Source of the DNA: Lutibacter sp.
Lineage (GTDB): Bacteria > Bacteroidota > Bacteroidia > Flavobacteriales > Flavobacteriaceae
DNA length: 64,000 nucleotides
Direction of reading: 5' to 3'
Assembly (NCBI GenBank): GCA_030683995.1
Contig: JAUXPH010000053.1
Span: 62,001-126,000, forward strand
The position numbers were made by a program, and so were the translations under genes. This document shows positions 36,870-45,717 of this stretch, in pieces (the first letter of the stretch is position 1; each line of letters opens with the position of its first letter). The notes beneath the pieces are model-generated. The model saw only the letters and a list, made by a program, of their open reading frames with translations, searched no databases and had not been told where the DNA came from.

Positions 36870-37097
36870 ATGATGCTAAAATTTAACCAACAGGAACTGC
36901 CAAAATTGGCATTTAAAACTGCAGTGAAAAAGTCAATTCCAATTCAATGTGCTCAAATTATGGAGCCATTTGAAGTGGAAAGTTTAGAAGGCGTTATGAA
37001 AGGCAAAGCAGGTGACTGGTTAATGGTAGGCATAACTGGAGAATTGTATGTATGCGACAACGATATTTTTAGAAAATCATACCAACTAAAATACTAA
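36870..37097 (+). CDS. PGDYG-like small protein
   Basis: 75 residues, soluble. Residues about 48-70, KAGDWLMVGITGELYVCDND, resemble the PGDYG domain found beside peptidase or TIR effector genes. It lies 20 bp after the caspase-like gene and 15 bp before the TIR gene, so it is part of the same transcript. Possibly a regulatory or sensing partner; no activity can be assigned. Confidence 0.6.
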   Translation: MMLKFNQQELPKLAFKTAVKKSIPIQCAQIMEPFEVESLEGVMKGKAGDWLMVGITGELYVCDNDIFRKSYQLKY

Positions 37098-37112
37098 CCA
37101 AAAAAACAAATT

Positions 37113-38108
37113 ATGGCAACCAAGAAAAAAATATTTATAAGCTATTCACGGGCAGATCTTGATTATATAGCAACCCTTGTAGATGCGCTCAGGGAAAAAG
37201 GCGCAGATGTTTGGTTCGACAAGAACATACGAACCGGAGAACAATGGGACAACACTTTGGAAGAGCAAATAAAAGCTGCTGATGTGTTTCTTATTGTGAT
37301 GTCTAAAACCTCTGTCGCTTCTAACAATGTAAAAGACGAAATGTCCTACGCAAAAAGCCTGGGAAAAATTATATCGCCCATACTCATTGAACCCTGTGAA
37401 GTGCCTATGCGTTTGGCACGGCATCAATATGTTGATTTCACGCAAGATTTTGATTGGGCCGTAAACAAATTAATGGAAGATTTAGATGCTGCAGAAGTTC
37501 AAATTCCTGGCGCTACTTCAAACCAAAAAGCAACCAGCAAAAGTTCACGGGTTCCCATATCTCCGGCCTTTATTAAAAAGCCGAAAGTAATATGGTACAT
37601 TCTTAGCGGCGCCGTTGGCATCATTCTTTTATTTGTGATGATTGACCAATGCAGCGGCGACAGCACAGGCGAAACTGAAATGGGCATAGAACAAAGTGAA
37701 AATCCGGATTGGAATAAAGCATTAAATTCTGAATCAGTTGATACCTATTTGGGTTATATCTATAAATATGGCGATGAAGATCCACACTATGAAGCCGCAC
37801 AAGATTCCATAAATGCCTTAATGCCAAATGAAGGTTTGGTGAATTTTGCGCAACCAATTGGCGATGTTCATTTTACAAAAAATCTCTACACAGGAATGGA
37901 CGGCACAATGCAATACGGCCAAAGTGATGGAGAACTTCCCAAAAAAGGTGATATTTTATCGGCCATCAATGCGGTACAGGTTTATGATGTTGATGACAAA
38001 CAGGCAATTTATGATAAGTTCATTTTAGCGGGAGAAAAAGTACGCGTATTGGCGGTTGATATCTATGAAGACAGCGTGTGGATTACCATAGTTTATCCAG
38101 ATAGGTAA
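37113..38108 (+). CDS. TIR domain protein with one membrane helix
   Basis: 331 residues. TIR domain at about 5-130: IFISYSRADLDYIATLV, VWFDKNIRTGEQW, and VKDEMSYAKSLGK with Glu76 at the position of the NADase catalytic Glu. A membrane helix lies at about 158-177 (VIWYILSGAVGIILLFVMID) and the rest (178-331) is a separate soluble domain beginning with DTYLGYIYKYGDEDPHYEAA and then a beta-rich part. TIR proteins of this kind can act as NAD-consuming effectors. It is the last gene of the cassette. Confidence 0.85.
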   Translation: MATKKKIFISYSRADLDYIATLVDALREKGADVWFDKNIRTGEQWDNTLEEQIKAADVFLIVMSKTSVASNNVKDEMSYAKSLGKIISPILIEPCEVPMRLARHQYVDFTQDFDWAVNKLMEDLDAAEVQIPGATSNQKATSKSSRVPISPAFIKKPKVIWYILSGAVGIILLFVMIDQCSGDSTGETEMGIEQSENPDWNKALNSESVDTYLGYIYKYGDEDPHYEAAQDSINALMPNEGLVNFAQPIGDVHFTKNLYTGMDGTMQYGQSDGELPKKGDILSAINAVQVYDVDDKQAIYDKFILAGEKVRVLAVDIYEDSVWITIVYPDR

Positions 38109-38697
38109 GTTGGATTATTAGTATGTTGGTATTTTGGATTATTGGATTATTAGATTATTGGTATTTTGTATTGTTAGAGGACGATGTTAATTTACTTACG
38201 AATTAAAAAAGTTTTAAGCCTTCAGTTGCAATACGCGGTTTATGTTCAAAGGATTTACGAATTTCGATTTTTCAACATTCAACTTTCGCTTACCGAGTTT
38301 TCAGTTGTAAATTATAAGCATTTTTTAACTTTTAACTTTTGACAAATTAACCGCAGGGAACACCAAGAAAAAAGAAGCAAGGAACGCAAGAAAAAAAGTG
38401 ATTCATAAACGCCTTGCACCCTTTGGGTTTAGGCTTTTAATGTGCGATTTTTCAACTTTGAACTTCCCTGATTAGTGCAAACATTTGTAAGTGTTTTTTT
38501 TAAATGCTCATAAAATCGTTTTTGGTTTTGAAAAATTAACTATTTTTGAGAATTAGTGATGTTTTATTTAAACGCCTGTCCCGTTTTTTCCGGGGATTTT
38601 CCGTTGTAAAAATTCTGTGAATATGCTTTTAGCTTTCAAAAAACAGCAATAATACAACCCGGCAGACATCCAAAAAGAATTAGCAAGATTAATTTCA
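38109..38697. other. Intergenic region with repeats
   Basis: 589 bp without a gene. 38110-38170 is a GGATTATTAG/GGTATTTTG low-complexity run. 38329-38441 is a copy of the AACCGCA repeat, described separately. The rest is AT-rich with nothing recognised. Confidence 0.65.
38329..38441 (+). repeat. AACCGCA dispersed repeat, copy A
   Basis: Begins TTTTAACTTTTGACAAATTA and continues ACCGCAGGGAACACCAAGAA, then AACGCAAG and AAAAAGTGATTC. It aligns with 42719-42835 over its whole length, with scattered mismatches. Same orientation in both copies. Confidence 0.8.
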
Positions 38698-39621
38698 ATG
38701 ACAAGTAAAATAGTACCATTATCACCAAATTTAACGAATGAAAATTTGCTTAAAACCCTTGTTGAAAACAGGACGGTTTATAATTTGGAAAATTGTGAAC
38801 TTAATTTGTTCGAAACGTATCAAAAATCGGATTTAGTGCCGCTAAAATTCAATGATTTGGTAGTTACCAGTATGCTGAAGGGCAAAAAAGTAATGCACTT
38901 GTATGACAAAGAGGGTTTTGATTATTTACCGGGAGAATCTGTAATTATTCCGTCTAATGTGGAAATGAAAATTGACTTCCCCGAGGCTTCATTTGATAAC
39001 CCCACACAATGCCTCGCATTGGCCATTGACAGTAAAAAAATAACTGATACGCTTAACTTTCTAAATGAAAAATACCCAAAACAAGGACAAAATAATTTTT
39101 GGAGATTGGATGAAAATAATTTTTTCTTTCAGAATAATGCCGAAATGGCAAACATCATTAACAAGATTATAAATACTTGCCAAAGCACCTCTATTTTTAA
39201 AGACACCATTGCCGATTTATCATTGCAGGAGTTGCTGGTAAAGATTGTCCAAGCACAAACCCTAAAAGGCATAAAGGAAGGAAATTCCCAAACTTCCAAC
39301 CCTTATCTTTTACAAATTATTAGCATCATTCGGGAAAACATTATCCATAAAATTAATCTGAAAAATATAGCAAACAAAGCAGGCATGAGTACGTCATCTT
39401 TATACCGATTATTTAAAAACGAATTGGGAATTAGCCCTGTTGAATTTATCATAATTGAAAGGATTAAACTTGCAAAACACTACTTAAAAGATAAGAGCAT
39501 TTACGTCAAAAATGTATCCTACGAGACAGGGTTCGAAAACAGCAACTATTTTATACGTGTTTTTAAACGACACGAAGGCATTACGCCAAAACAATATCAG
39601 CAGTTGCTCAACAAAGATTAG
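38698..39621 (+). CDS. AraC family transcriptional regulator
   Basis: 307 residues. The N-terminal half (about 10-180) is a cupin-like ligand or dimerisation domain with the GESVIIPSNVEMKI segment; the C-terminal domain (about 205-305) has two helix-turn-helix motifs (NIANKAGMSTSSLYRLFKNE and VKNVSYETGFENSNYFIRVF), ending in the HEGITPKQYQ signature. It is next to the DUF779-barrel-aldehyde dehydrogenase genes on the opposite strand and is a likely regulator of them. In other Bacteroidota the same trio occurs together. Confidence 0.9.
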   Translation: MTSKIVPLSPNLTNENLLKTLVENRTVYNLENCELNLFETYQKSDLVPLKFNDLVVTSMLKGKKVMHLYDKEGFDYLPGESVIIPSNVEMKIDFPEASFDNPTQCLALAIDSKKITDTLNFLNEKYPKQGQNNFWRLDENNFFFQNNAEMANIINKIINTCQSTSIFKDTIADLSLQELLVKIVQAQTLKGIKEGNSQTSNPYLLQIISIIRENIIHKINLKNIANKAGMSTSSLYRLFKNELGISPVEFIIIERIKLAKHYLKDKSIYVKNVSYETGFENSNYFIRVFKRHEGITPKQYQQLLNKD

Positions 39622-39744
39622 GTTTCAATTAAGCAGAAAGTCTGAAAGCAGAAAGTCAGGCTCAATGTTAGGTTTGGATTAACTAAAAAACATCAATTAC
39701 AATAAGACATTTGTACTTGTGACTTTATGGCTTGCGATTTTTAT

Positions 39745-40119
39745 TTAATCCTCCAAAAATTTTAAAGGCTCTAAATCTTTTAATTCTTCATCGGTAAATA
39801 ATCGAGACTGTATAAGAAAACGCACTCCCATTGGGATTTCTAAAGAAAAACTTGAGCCTCTTCCTTTGGTAATGTGAATATTTAGTTGTGTATATTGCCA
39901 GTATTCAAATTGGTCTTTACTCATCCAAAATTCGCAATCTTCAATCGTTCCGAGACAAACATCGCTGTTGCCTACTTTAAAATCGCCCTTTTCAAAACAC
40001 ATCGGTTGGGAGCCATCGCAACAACCGCCACTTTGGTGAAACATCAAATCGCCAAATTTTCTTTTTAAATCATTAACCACAGCAGTGGCTTCAGGACTAA
40101 TGGTTACTCTTTTTGCCAT
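39745..40119 (-). CDS. DUF779 family protein
   Basis: 124 residues. The Cys-rich motif SGGCCDGSQPMC at 30-41 is the hallmark of DUF779, found beside aldehyde dehydrogenase genes in many bacteria. Function not established; a role in the dehydrogenase pathway is inferred from the neighbourhood. It ends the minus-strand group (aldehyde dehydrogenase, barrel protein, DUF779). Confidence 0.9.
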   Translation of the reverse strand: MAKRVTISPEATAVVNDLKRKFGDLMFHQSGGCCDGSQPMCFEKGDFKVGNSDVCLGTIEDCEFWMSKDQFEYWQYTQLNIHITKGRGSSFSLEIPMGVRFLIQSRLFTDEELKDLEPLKFLED

Positions 40120-40209
40120 TTTACTTTTTATTTTTATAAAAAACCCTTCACAAAAAACTTTATGAAGGTATAATTCAGATGATATTTATTTTTGTGTTTT
40201 AATAAAAAT

Positions 40210-40791
40210 CTACCAAGAATACAACAATCCAAAAGTCATTGCAAACATGTCCACTTTTAATCCAAAAGTATCTGCACTGGTTCCTCCGTCCGGTTTTGAA
40301 GAATCAAATCCCAATCTACCATAGGTTATATCTGCTGAAATATGGTCTGAAAAGAAATAATTAAATCCTGGGCTTATCCCTGCTCCAAAGCCTTTTGTGT
40401 CAATATTGCTTATTTTATCTTTAGAAGATGAATAGTACAAATCTTGTTGTAAAAAAATATAAAAAGGGGCCGCTATATGCTTATATTGTCTTGCTAAACC
40501 GATAAAAGTAACCCCATTGTTCTCGGATGTCGTTGTATTGTTAAATTCAGATTTACTGTGGTTATAGCCAATACCCAAGGCAACACTGACATTTTTAGCA
40601 ACAAACATTCCATATACAGGCAATACCGAAAAATTATTGGTTTTATTATCCCCTTGTTTAGTTGTGGAGAAATTTATTCCTGCCTTAACAAATTGATATC
40701 CGGCTGGAATGTCGCTTAATTTTTCTGCTTCTTGGGCAAAAGACATCGAAAAAATAAATAATAATGCAATTGTAAGAATTCTTGATTTCAT
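40210..40791 (-). CDS. Outer-membrane beta-barrel protein
   Basis: 193 residues with a signal peptide (MKSRILTIALLFIFSMSFAQ). Alternating amphipathic strands with Gly/Asn turns, ending in a Trp-terminated last strand (FGLLYSW), fit a small 8-stranded barrel. It sits between the aldehyde dehydrogenase and DUF779 genes, which is unusual because those two are normally adjacent. Function unknown. Confidence 0.75.
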   Translation of the reverse strand: MKSRILTIALLFIFSMSFAQEAEKLSDIPAGYQFVKAGINFSTTKQGDNKTNNFSVLPVYGMFVAKNVSVALGIGYNHSKSEFNNTTTSENNGVTFIGLARQYKHIAAPFYIFLQQDLYYSSSKDKISNIDTKGFGAGISPGFNYFFSDHISADITYGRLGFDSSKPDGGTSADTFGLKVDMFAMTFGLLYSW

Positions 40792-40898
40792 AAATAATGG
40801 TTTTTAAGTTTTGTTAATTGAATTTTTTTTTAAGTCTACCAAGCTATTTCACTTGATAGACTTCTATTGTATGATTATTGTATGGTGATTTTTTCGAC

Positions 40899-42398
40899 TT
40901 AAAAGAAACCTAATTTTTTCTTGTCATAAGAAATCAGCATGTTTTTTACTTGGCGATAATGTCCCAACATCATTAAATGATTTTCTCTGCCAAATCCTGA
41001 TTTTTTGTATCCGCCAAATGGCGCATGTGCCGGATAAGCGTGATAACAGTTTACCCAAACACGGCCCGCTTGGATGGCACGGGGCACTTGATACATTTCG
41101 TGGGCATCTCTTGTCCAAACGCCGGCACCCAATCCATACAAAGTATCATTGGCAATTGCAATGGCTTCTTCGGTAGTTTTAAAAGTGGTTACGCAAACTA
41201 CGGGGCCGAAAATTTCTTCTTGGAATATTCTCATTTTATTATGTCCTTTGAACAATGTTGGTTGAATATAATATCCGCCGGCCAAATCACCTTCTAATTG
41301 TTCAACATCGCCACCGCAAAGCAATTCAGCACCTTCTTCTATGCCTAACTTTAAATAAGATTGAATTTTTTCGTATTGGTCGTTTGATGCCTGTGCGCCC
41401 ATCATTGTGGAACTGTCTAATGGATTGCCTATTTTAATGGCTTTGGTGCGTGCAACAACCCTGTCCATGAATTTATCATAGATGCTTTCGTGAACCAAAA
41501 TACGGGAAGGACAAGTACAAACTTCGCCTTGATTTACAGCAAATAATACCGCTCCTTCAATGGCTTTGTCAAAGAAATCATCATCGGCATCCGCAATTGA
41601 CGGGAAGAAAATATTTGGAGATTTTCCGCCTAATTCTAAAGTAACCGGAATTAAATTTTCAGATGCGTATTGCATAATTAAACGTCCGGTTGTGGTTTCT
41701 CCAGTAAAAGTTACTTTTGAAATTCTTGGTGACTGCGCCAATGGTTTTCCGGCTTCTAGCCCAAAACCTGTAACAATATTAAGAACTCCGGCAGGGATTA
41801 CATCTTTTAGCAATTCCATTAAACACATGATAGACGTTGGTGTTTGTTCTGCAGGTTTCATTACCACACAACAACCAGCGGCCAATGCGGGGGCTAATTT
41901 CCAGGTTGCCATCAGCAACGGAAAATTCCAGGGAATAATTTGACCGACAACACCAATTGGTTCATGCAAACAAATACTTACGGTGTTTTCGTCATGTTCA
42001 GAAATAGAACCTTCCTCGGCACGAATAACGCCCGCAAAATATCTGAAATGGTCAATACATAAAGGTAAATCTACATTTACGGATTCTCTTATTGGCTTGC
42101 CATTGTCAATGGTTTCAATAACTGCCAAAGTTTGAAGATTCGCCTCCAAAACATCTGCAATTTTATTTAAAATGCTTGATCTGTATGCGGCTGAAGTTTT
42201 GCTCCAAGTCGCAAATGCGATATGAGCGGCATCTAAAGCCAACTCAATGTCTTCTTTGCCCGACCTCGCGGCTTTGGTAAAAACTTTGCCGTCTATTGGA
42301 CTAATATTATCAAAATACTCTCCTTTGACAGGAGGCACAAATTGCCCTCCTATGAAATTATCATAATGGGACTTGAATGTTGGTTTACTGTTTGACAT
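40899..42398 (-). CDS. NAD(P)-dependent aldehyde dehydrogenase
   Basis: 499 residues, full length for the ALDH superfamily. It oxidises aldehydes to acids. Key features: Asn in [10 protein letters not shown] (cofactor and oxyanion site), Glu in [11 protein letters not shown] (general base), and Cys in [11 protein letters not shown] (nucleophile). The closest group is the ExaC/AldB-like enzymes that pair with DUF779. Cytoplasmic. Probably controlled by the AraC-type gene at 38698-39621. Confidence 0.95.
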   Translation of the reverse strand: MSNSKPTFKSHYDNFIGGQFVPPVKGEYFDNISPIDGKVFTKAARSGKEDIELALDAAHIAFATWSKTSAAYRSSILNKIADVLEANLQTLAVIETIDNGKPIRESVNVDLPLCIDHFRYFAGVIRAEEGSISEHDENTVSICLHEPIGVVGQIIPWNFPLLMATWKLAPALAAGCCVVMKPAEQTPTSIMCLMELLKDVIPAGVLNIVTGFGLEAGKPLAQSPRISKVTFTGETTTGRLIMQYASENLIPVTLELGGKSPNIFFPSIADADDDFFDKAIEGAVLFAVNQGEVCTCPSRILVHESIYDKFMDRVVARTKAIKIGNPLDSSTMMGAQASNDQYEKIQSYLKLGIEEGAELLCGGDVEQLEGDLAGGYYIQPTLFKGHNKMRIFQEEIFGPVVCVTTFKTTEEAIAIANDTLYGLGAGVWTRDAHEMYQVPRAIQAGRVWVNCYHAYPAHAPFGGYKKSGFGRENHLMMLGHYRQVKNMLISYDKKKLGFF

Positions 42399-42954
42399 AG
42401 TATTGGTTTTAATTATTTTAATTAATGAATTACAATGATAACTGTTTTATCGCCTTAATAAATAGCACTATTCAATCAAATTATAGCACAGTGTCTAAAC
42501 AACCCAATCAGAAACACTTAAAACACAAACTTTTACAACTTAAAATTAAGTGAATAGTATTTTGAAGCGCCTCCCCTGTCGCGAGCTTCTGGCTCTTTAC
42601 TGAACAAAATGCGAGCATGGTGACAGCACGAGCAAAAAAAGTATTTTTGATTATTGGCGTGTTGGTGTTAAAGGGAAAATAGAGAAGATAATAGAGAAAA
42701 TAGACAATTTTTTTACGGCTTTTAACTTTTGACAAATTAACCGCAAGAGACCTAAGAAAAATACGGTGGGAACGCAAAAAAAAGTGATTTTTGAACGCTT
42801 TGCCTTTTGCGATTAGGCTTTATATTTACGATTTTTGAAAGAACGGACTGCTCGCGAGCTGCCCCCTACATTAAATTTTCTTTCAACTTTTCAACAAATA
42901 AACGCATCCACAAATAAACATCTTGGTAAACCTAACCCAATCCAAATCTTTTGA
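42399..42954. other. Intergenic region with repeats
   Basis: About 555 bp with no credible gene; a short minus-strand frame near 42508-42777 looks like a chance frame. It contains the AACCGCA repeat (42719-42835); the rest has nothing recognised. Confidence 0.6.
42719..42835 (+). repeat. AACCGCA dispersed repeat, copy B
   Basis: Begins GCTTTTAACTTTTGACAAAT, followed by TAACCGCAAGAGACC and AACGCAAAAAAAAGTGATTT, aligned with 38329-38441. Same orientation. It marks this spacer as repeat-derived. Confidence 0.8.
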
Positions 42955-42962
42955 TAATTTTG
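42955..42962 (+). promoter_or_regulatory. -7 promoter element of radical SAM gene
   Basis: TAATTTTG matches TAnnTTTG, 18 nt before the ATG at 42980. No good -33 TTG at 19-20 nt. Confidence 0.5.
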
Positions 42963-42979
42963 CGTCACAAATCTTTTAG

Positions 42980-43912
42980 ATGCAATTCACAGGAAAACGT
43001 TACCTCGATTATGGCTCGTTCATAAAATCTACTTTTGGAGAAAGGGTTCAAAAAATATCTTTGGATATCGGATTTTCCTGTCCGAACCGAGATGGCTCAA
43101 AAGGTTTTGGCGGCTGTACCTATTGCAACAACAACACTTTCAATCCGAACTATTGTGAACCGGAAAAAAGCATTACGCAACAATTAGAACAGGGGATTGC
43201 TTTTTTTGACAAAAAATACAAATCGCAAAAGTATTTCGCTTATTTTCAGGCATATACAAATACATATTCCGACATTGATTCCCTTAAAAAAATGTATGAT
43301 GAAGCCTTGAAATTTCCAAAAGTGATTGGATTGGTGATTGGCACGCGACCCGATTGCATTTCAGATGAGGTGATTGATTACTTGTCCTTTTTGTCGAAAA
43401 AACACTTTATATCTTTAGAATTTGGCGTTGAAAGCACTTTAAATAAAACCTTATTAAAAGTAAACCGATGCCACACTTTTGAAGAAACTCAAACGGCTTT
43501 TGAACGTTGCGCAGATAAAGGCATTCATTTGGGTGCGCATTTAATCATCGGATTGCCGGGAGAAACCAAAGAAGAATTGCTGAACCACGCAACAGAAATC
43601 TCAAAACTTCCCATTCAGGCATTAAAAATGCACCATTTGCAAATTGTCAAAAATTCTGTAATGGCCTCACAATACAAAAGAAATCCGGAAGATTTTGATT
43701 TGTTTTCTTCAGAAGCATACATCGATTTTATAAGCGATTTTGTGGGCTATTTGCGGACAGATATCAGCATTGAAAGGTTTGCGAGCGAAGCGCCTTTCGA
43801 TTTATTGATCGCGCCAAAATGGGACGGTCTCAAAAACTTTGAAATTGTGGCCAAAATCGACAAAAAACTGGTTGAAAAAAATACCTGGCAAGGGAAGTTT
43901 TACAAAAATTAA
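42980..43912 (+). CDS. TIGR01212 family radical SAM protein (YhcC-like)
   Basis: 310 residues. The [4Fe-4S] cluster motif is spread as SCPNRDG ... GGCTYCNN (about 31-50), as in the YhcC group where the usual CxxxCxxC spacing is longer. The GFGVES-type and IGLPGETKEEL segments belong to the radical SAM barrel and its C-terminal part. Substrate unknown; tRNA-related roles have been proposed for relatives. Monocistronic; convergent with the metzincin-like gene. Confidence 0.92.
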   Translation: MQFTGKRYLDYGSFIKSTFGERVQKISLDIGFSCPNRDGSKGFGGCTYCNNNTFNPNYCEPEKSITQQLEQGIAFFDKKYKSQKYFAYFQAYTNTYSDIDSLKKMYDEALKFPKVIGLVIGTRPDCISDEVIDYLSFLSKKHFISLEFGVESTLNKTLLKVNRCHTFEETQTAFERCADKGIHLGAHLIIGLPGETKEELLNHATEISKLPIQALKMHHLQIVKNSVMASQYKRNPEDFDLFSSEAYIDFISDFVGYLRTDISIERFASEAPFDLLIAPKWDGLKNFEIVAKIDKKLVEKNTWQGKFYKN

Positions 43913-43923
43913 TAATATAAAAT

Positions 43924-44691
43924 TTATTTTCCTCCGTTTGCCCTTAAATCATTAATACAAAAGGCATCTAATTGCGGAATTTTCTCATCTTTAACCACAT
44001 GATGCACATTTTTGCCATTTTCAATTGAATAGTACATTAAACAGTTTTCAACAGTGCAATGGGCGCTATGCGCAGTGTCTTCATGGTTTGAAACCATATT
44101 GGTGCCAAAATTCACCAAACCTAAAAGATGGCAAAATTCATGCAATATTACGGTAGACTCTAAAGTTATTTTACTTGGCCCCAATATATTATTTGAAGCC
44201 GTTTTAATGGTTTCTTCAAAAATAACAAATGACGTATTTCTGTAAGCGGTTCCCAATATGCTTGTGTTTTCGGTATCGGTTGAAGATTTTCCGTTTAAAA
44301 ACAATGCTGAAATGGCAAGTTGATTTTCAAATGAAAAAATACTTCGATTTGCGTCTTCAATACTTCTTATATCTTCTATGGAATACGCTGACTTTAAGGC
44401 AATGTTAATTAATCGCTGTTCAATTACAATGTTGGTTTTATAGGTTCTTGCCGCAATAAAGTTTTTAAGGTTTGTTAAAGCTTCGGCGCTGGGTTTAAAT
44501 CCGTCAACATACATCACTTCAATATAAATATTTGTAAATGTTTTATTGGACAAGATATCATTTGCCGAATAGCCAACTTTTTGTTTAATAGGATAATTTC
44601 CATTGTTTAAACCATTCCCTGAACTGTCGTCTTCACTACAACTTATTGTTAAAAAGAAAATTAGCAAAACACTTTTAAAGATATTTTTCAT
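43924..44691 (-). CDS. Metzincin-like secreted metalloprotease, lipoprotein
   Basis: 255 residues with a lipoprotein signal ending LTISC18. The zinc site HEFCHLLGLVN is at about 190-200: the third-ligand position (H/D in HExxHxxGxxH/D) is Asn, as in other flavobacterial 'membrane metalloprotease' sequences I know. A later CLMYY is the Met-turn. HED and HSAHC after the motif might supply a ligand. It is probably surface-bound. It may be activity-impaired or use a non-standard ligand. Same strand as the next lipoprotein gene, 30 bp apart. Confidence 0.75.
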   Translation of the reverse strand: MKNIFKSVLLIFFLTISCSEDDSSGNGLNNGNYPIKQKVGYSANDILSNKTFTNIYIEVMYVDGFKPSAEALTNLKNFIAARTYKTNIVIEQRLINIALKSAYSIEDIRSIEDANRSIFSFENQLAISALFLNGKSSTDTENTSILGTAYRNTSFVIFEETIKTASNNILGPSKITLESTVILHEFCHLLGLVNFGTNMVSNHEDTAHSAHCTVENCLMYYSIENGKNVHHVVKDEKIPQLDAFCINDLRANGGK

Positions 44692-44721
44692 GGTTTTTAA
44701 TTTTACGATAATAACATTTCA

Positions 44722-45390
44722 TCAATCTAAACAATCATTTATTATTGATTTCAATTGAATGTCGCCGCTAACCGAAATATTCACATTGCCAATAATTTTC
44801 ACATTTATTGGATATTGAACGCTGTAGACTTCATTTACTTCCAAGCTGGCCATAAAGTCGAATAAATTCCGATCATTAACTATTGAAATAATAGTGGTTT
44901 GTTCGGTGGTTGTGTTATAGAGTGATATTTTAATTGGATACACAATATCCACACAAGTAATTGCGCCAATTGCCTGATTGCAGAGAGCGGACAAATTATT
45001 GAATTGGCTTTGGTTTGTAACCGATGTTTGGCTGTAATCTTGGTTTATGATTGTGATGGGAAAATTAAAAACAACAGTATCTGTGTCAATGGGTGACAGG
45101 TTAAAAATATTCAAAACCAACTGATAATCTGCTGTGCTGGTTATTGTTAAAGGAATGTTGTTAGCCAATAAAGAAACCGGCAATTTAACTGAGGAACAGG
45201 AAATATTGTCGATCAAATCGTCGAAAGAACCATCATACATTCCTATTCTTTTATAGTAATTTGTAGTTTCTGAATTGGCGTTGTTTGAGTTGGGATTTTC
45301 ACCTTCCGTAAGGTCAATTTCTTTCATGCAGCCAAATATTGCTATTGGCAAAAGAAATAAAAAAGCGATCTTTTTAAGTGAGAAATTCAT
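44722..45390 (-). CDS. Lipoprotein, unknown function
   Basis: 222 residues with a lipobox (FLLPIAIFGC21). The mature part is beta-rich with many Asn, Ser, Thr and Ile and a repeated NIPLTI/FPITII pattern. No family is recognised. It lies 30 bp upstream of the metzincin-like gene on the same strand and is likely cotranscribed. Confidence 0.65.
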   Translation of the reverse strand: MNFSLKKIAFLFLLPIAIFGCMKEIDLTEGENPNSNNANSETTNYYKRIGMYDGSFDDLIDNISCSSVKLPVSLLANNIPLTITSTADYQLVLNIFNLSPIDTDTVVFNFPITIINQDYSQTSVTNQSQFNNLSALCNQAIGAITCVDIVYPIKISLYNTTTEQTTIISIVNDRNLFDFMASLEVNEVYSVQYPINVKIIGNVNISVSGDIQLKSIINDCLD

Positions 45391-45465
45391 TTGTAAATAT
45401 TGAATTATAAAAAAACAAATTTAATTATTAATTGACAAATTTATTGTCCGGTTAAATTTTTCAAA

Positions 45466-45622
45466 ACAAACAGGTCGCCCCGATGGGGCTTTAATCTTGA
45501 CTTTGCACAATATTCTACAAATATTTCGCTCCTACGGAGCTGTTTTAAGTCCCATCGGGACGACCTGCTTGCAGAAAATAGATTTTCATTAAAAACAAGC
45601 CCCATCGGGGCGACCTGTTTGT
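45466..45622. repeat. Inverted-repeat element, 26-bp perfect ends
   Basis: ACAAACAGGTCGCCCCGATG at the left end (45466-45491 with 6 more bases) is repeated exactly as the reverse complement at 45597-45622. An extra internal copy, CCCATCGGGACGACCTGCTT, lies near 45550-45569. The sequence can form a long hairpin and has no gene. A decayed relative is at 17623-17655. It fills the gap between the lipoprotein and porin-family genes. Confidence 0.85.
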
Positions 45623-45717
45623 CAATTCCGATTTATATCGAGATTTATCAAATGTAATGGAGTTTTATCGGACAACATTGATTTATTCATAAATTTCAAG
45701 ATGGTAAAATGCAATTA

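Noticed and set aside
42508-42777. 89-residue minus-strand gene upstream of the radical SAM gene
   Set aside because: It covers the AACCGCA repeat and has no protein-like pattern or ribosome-binding site.
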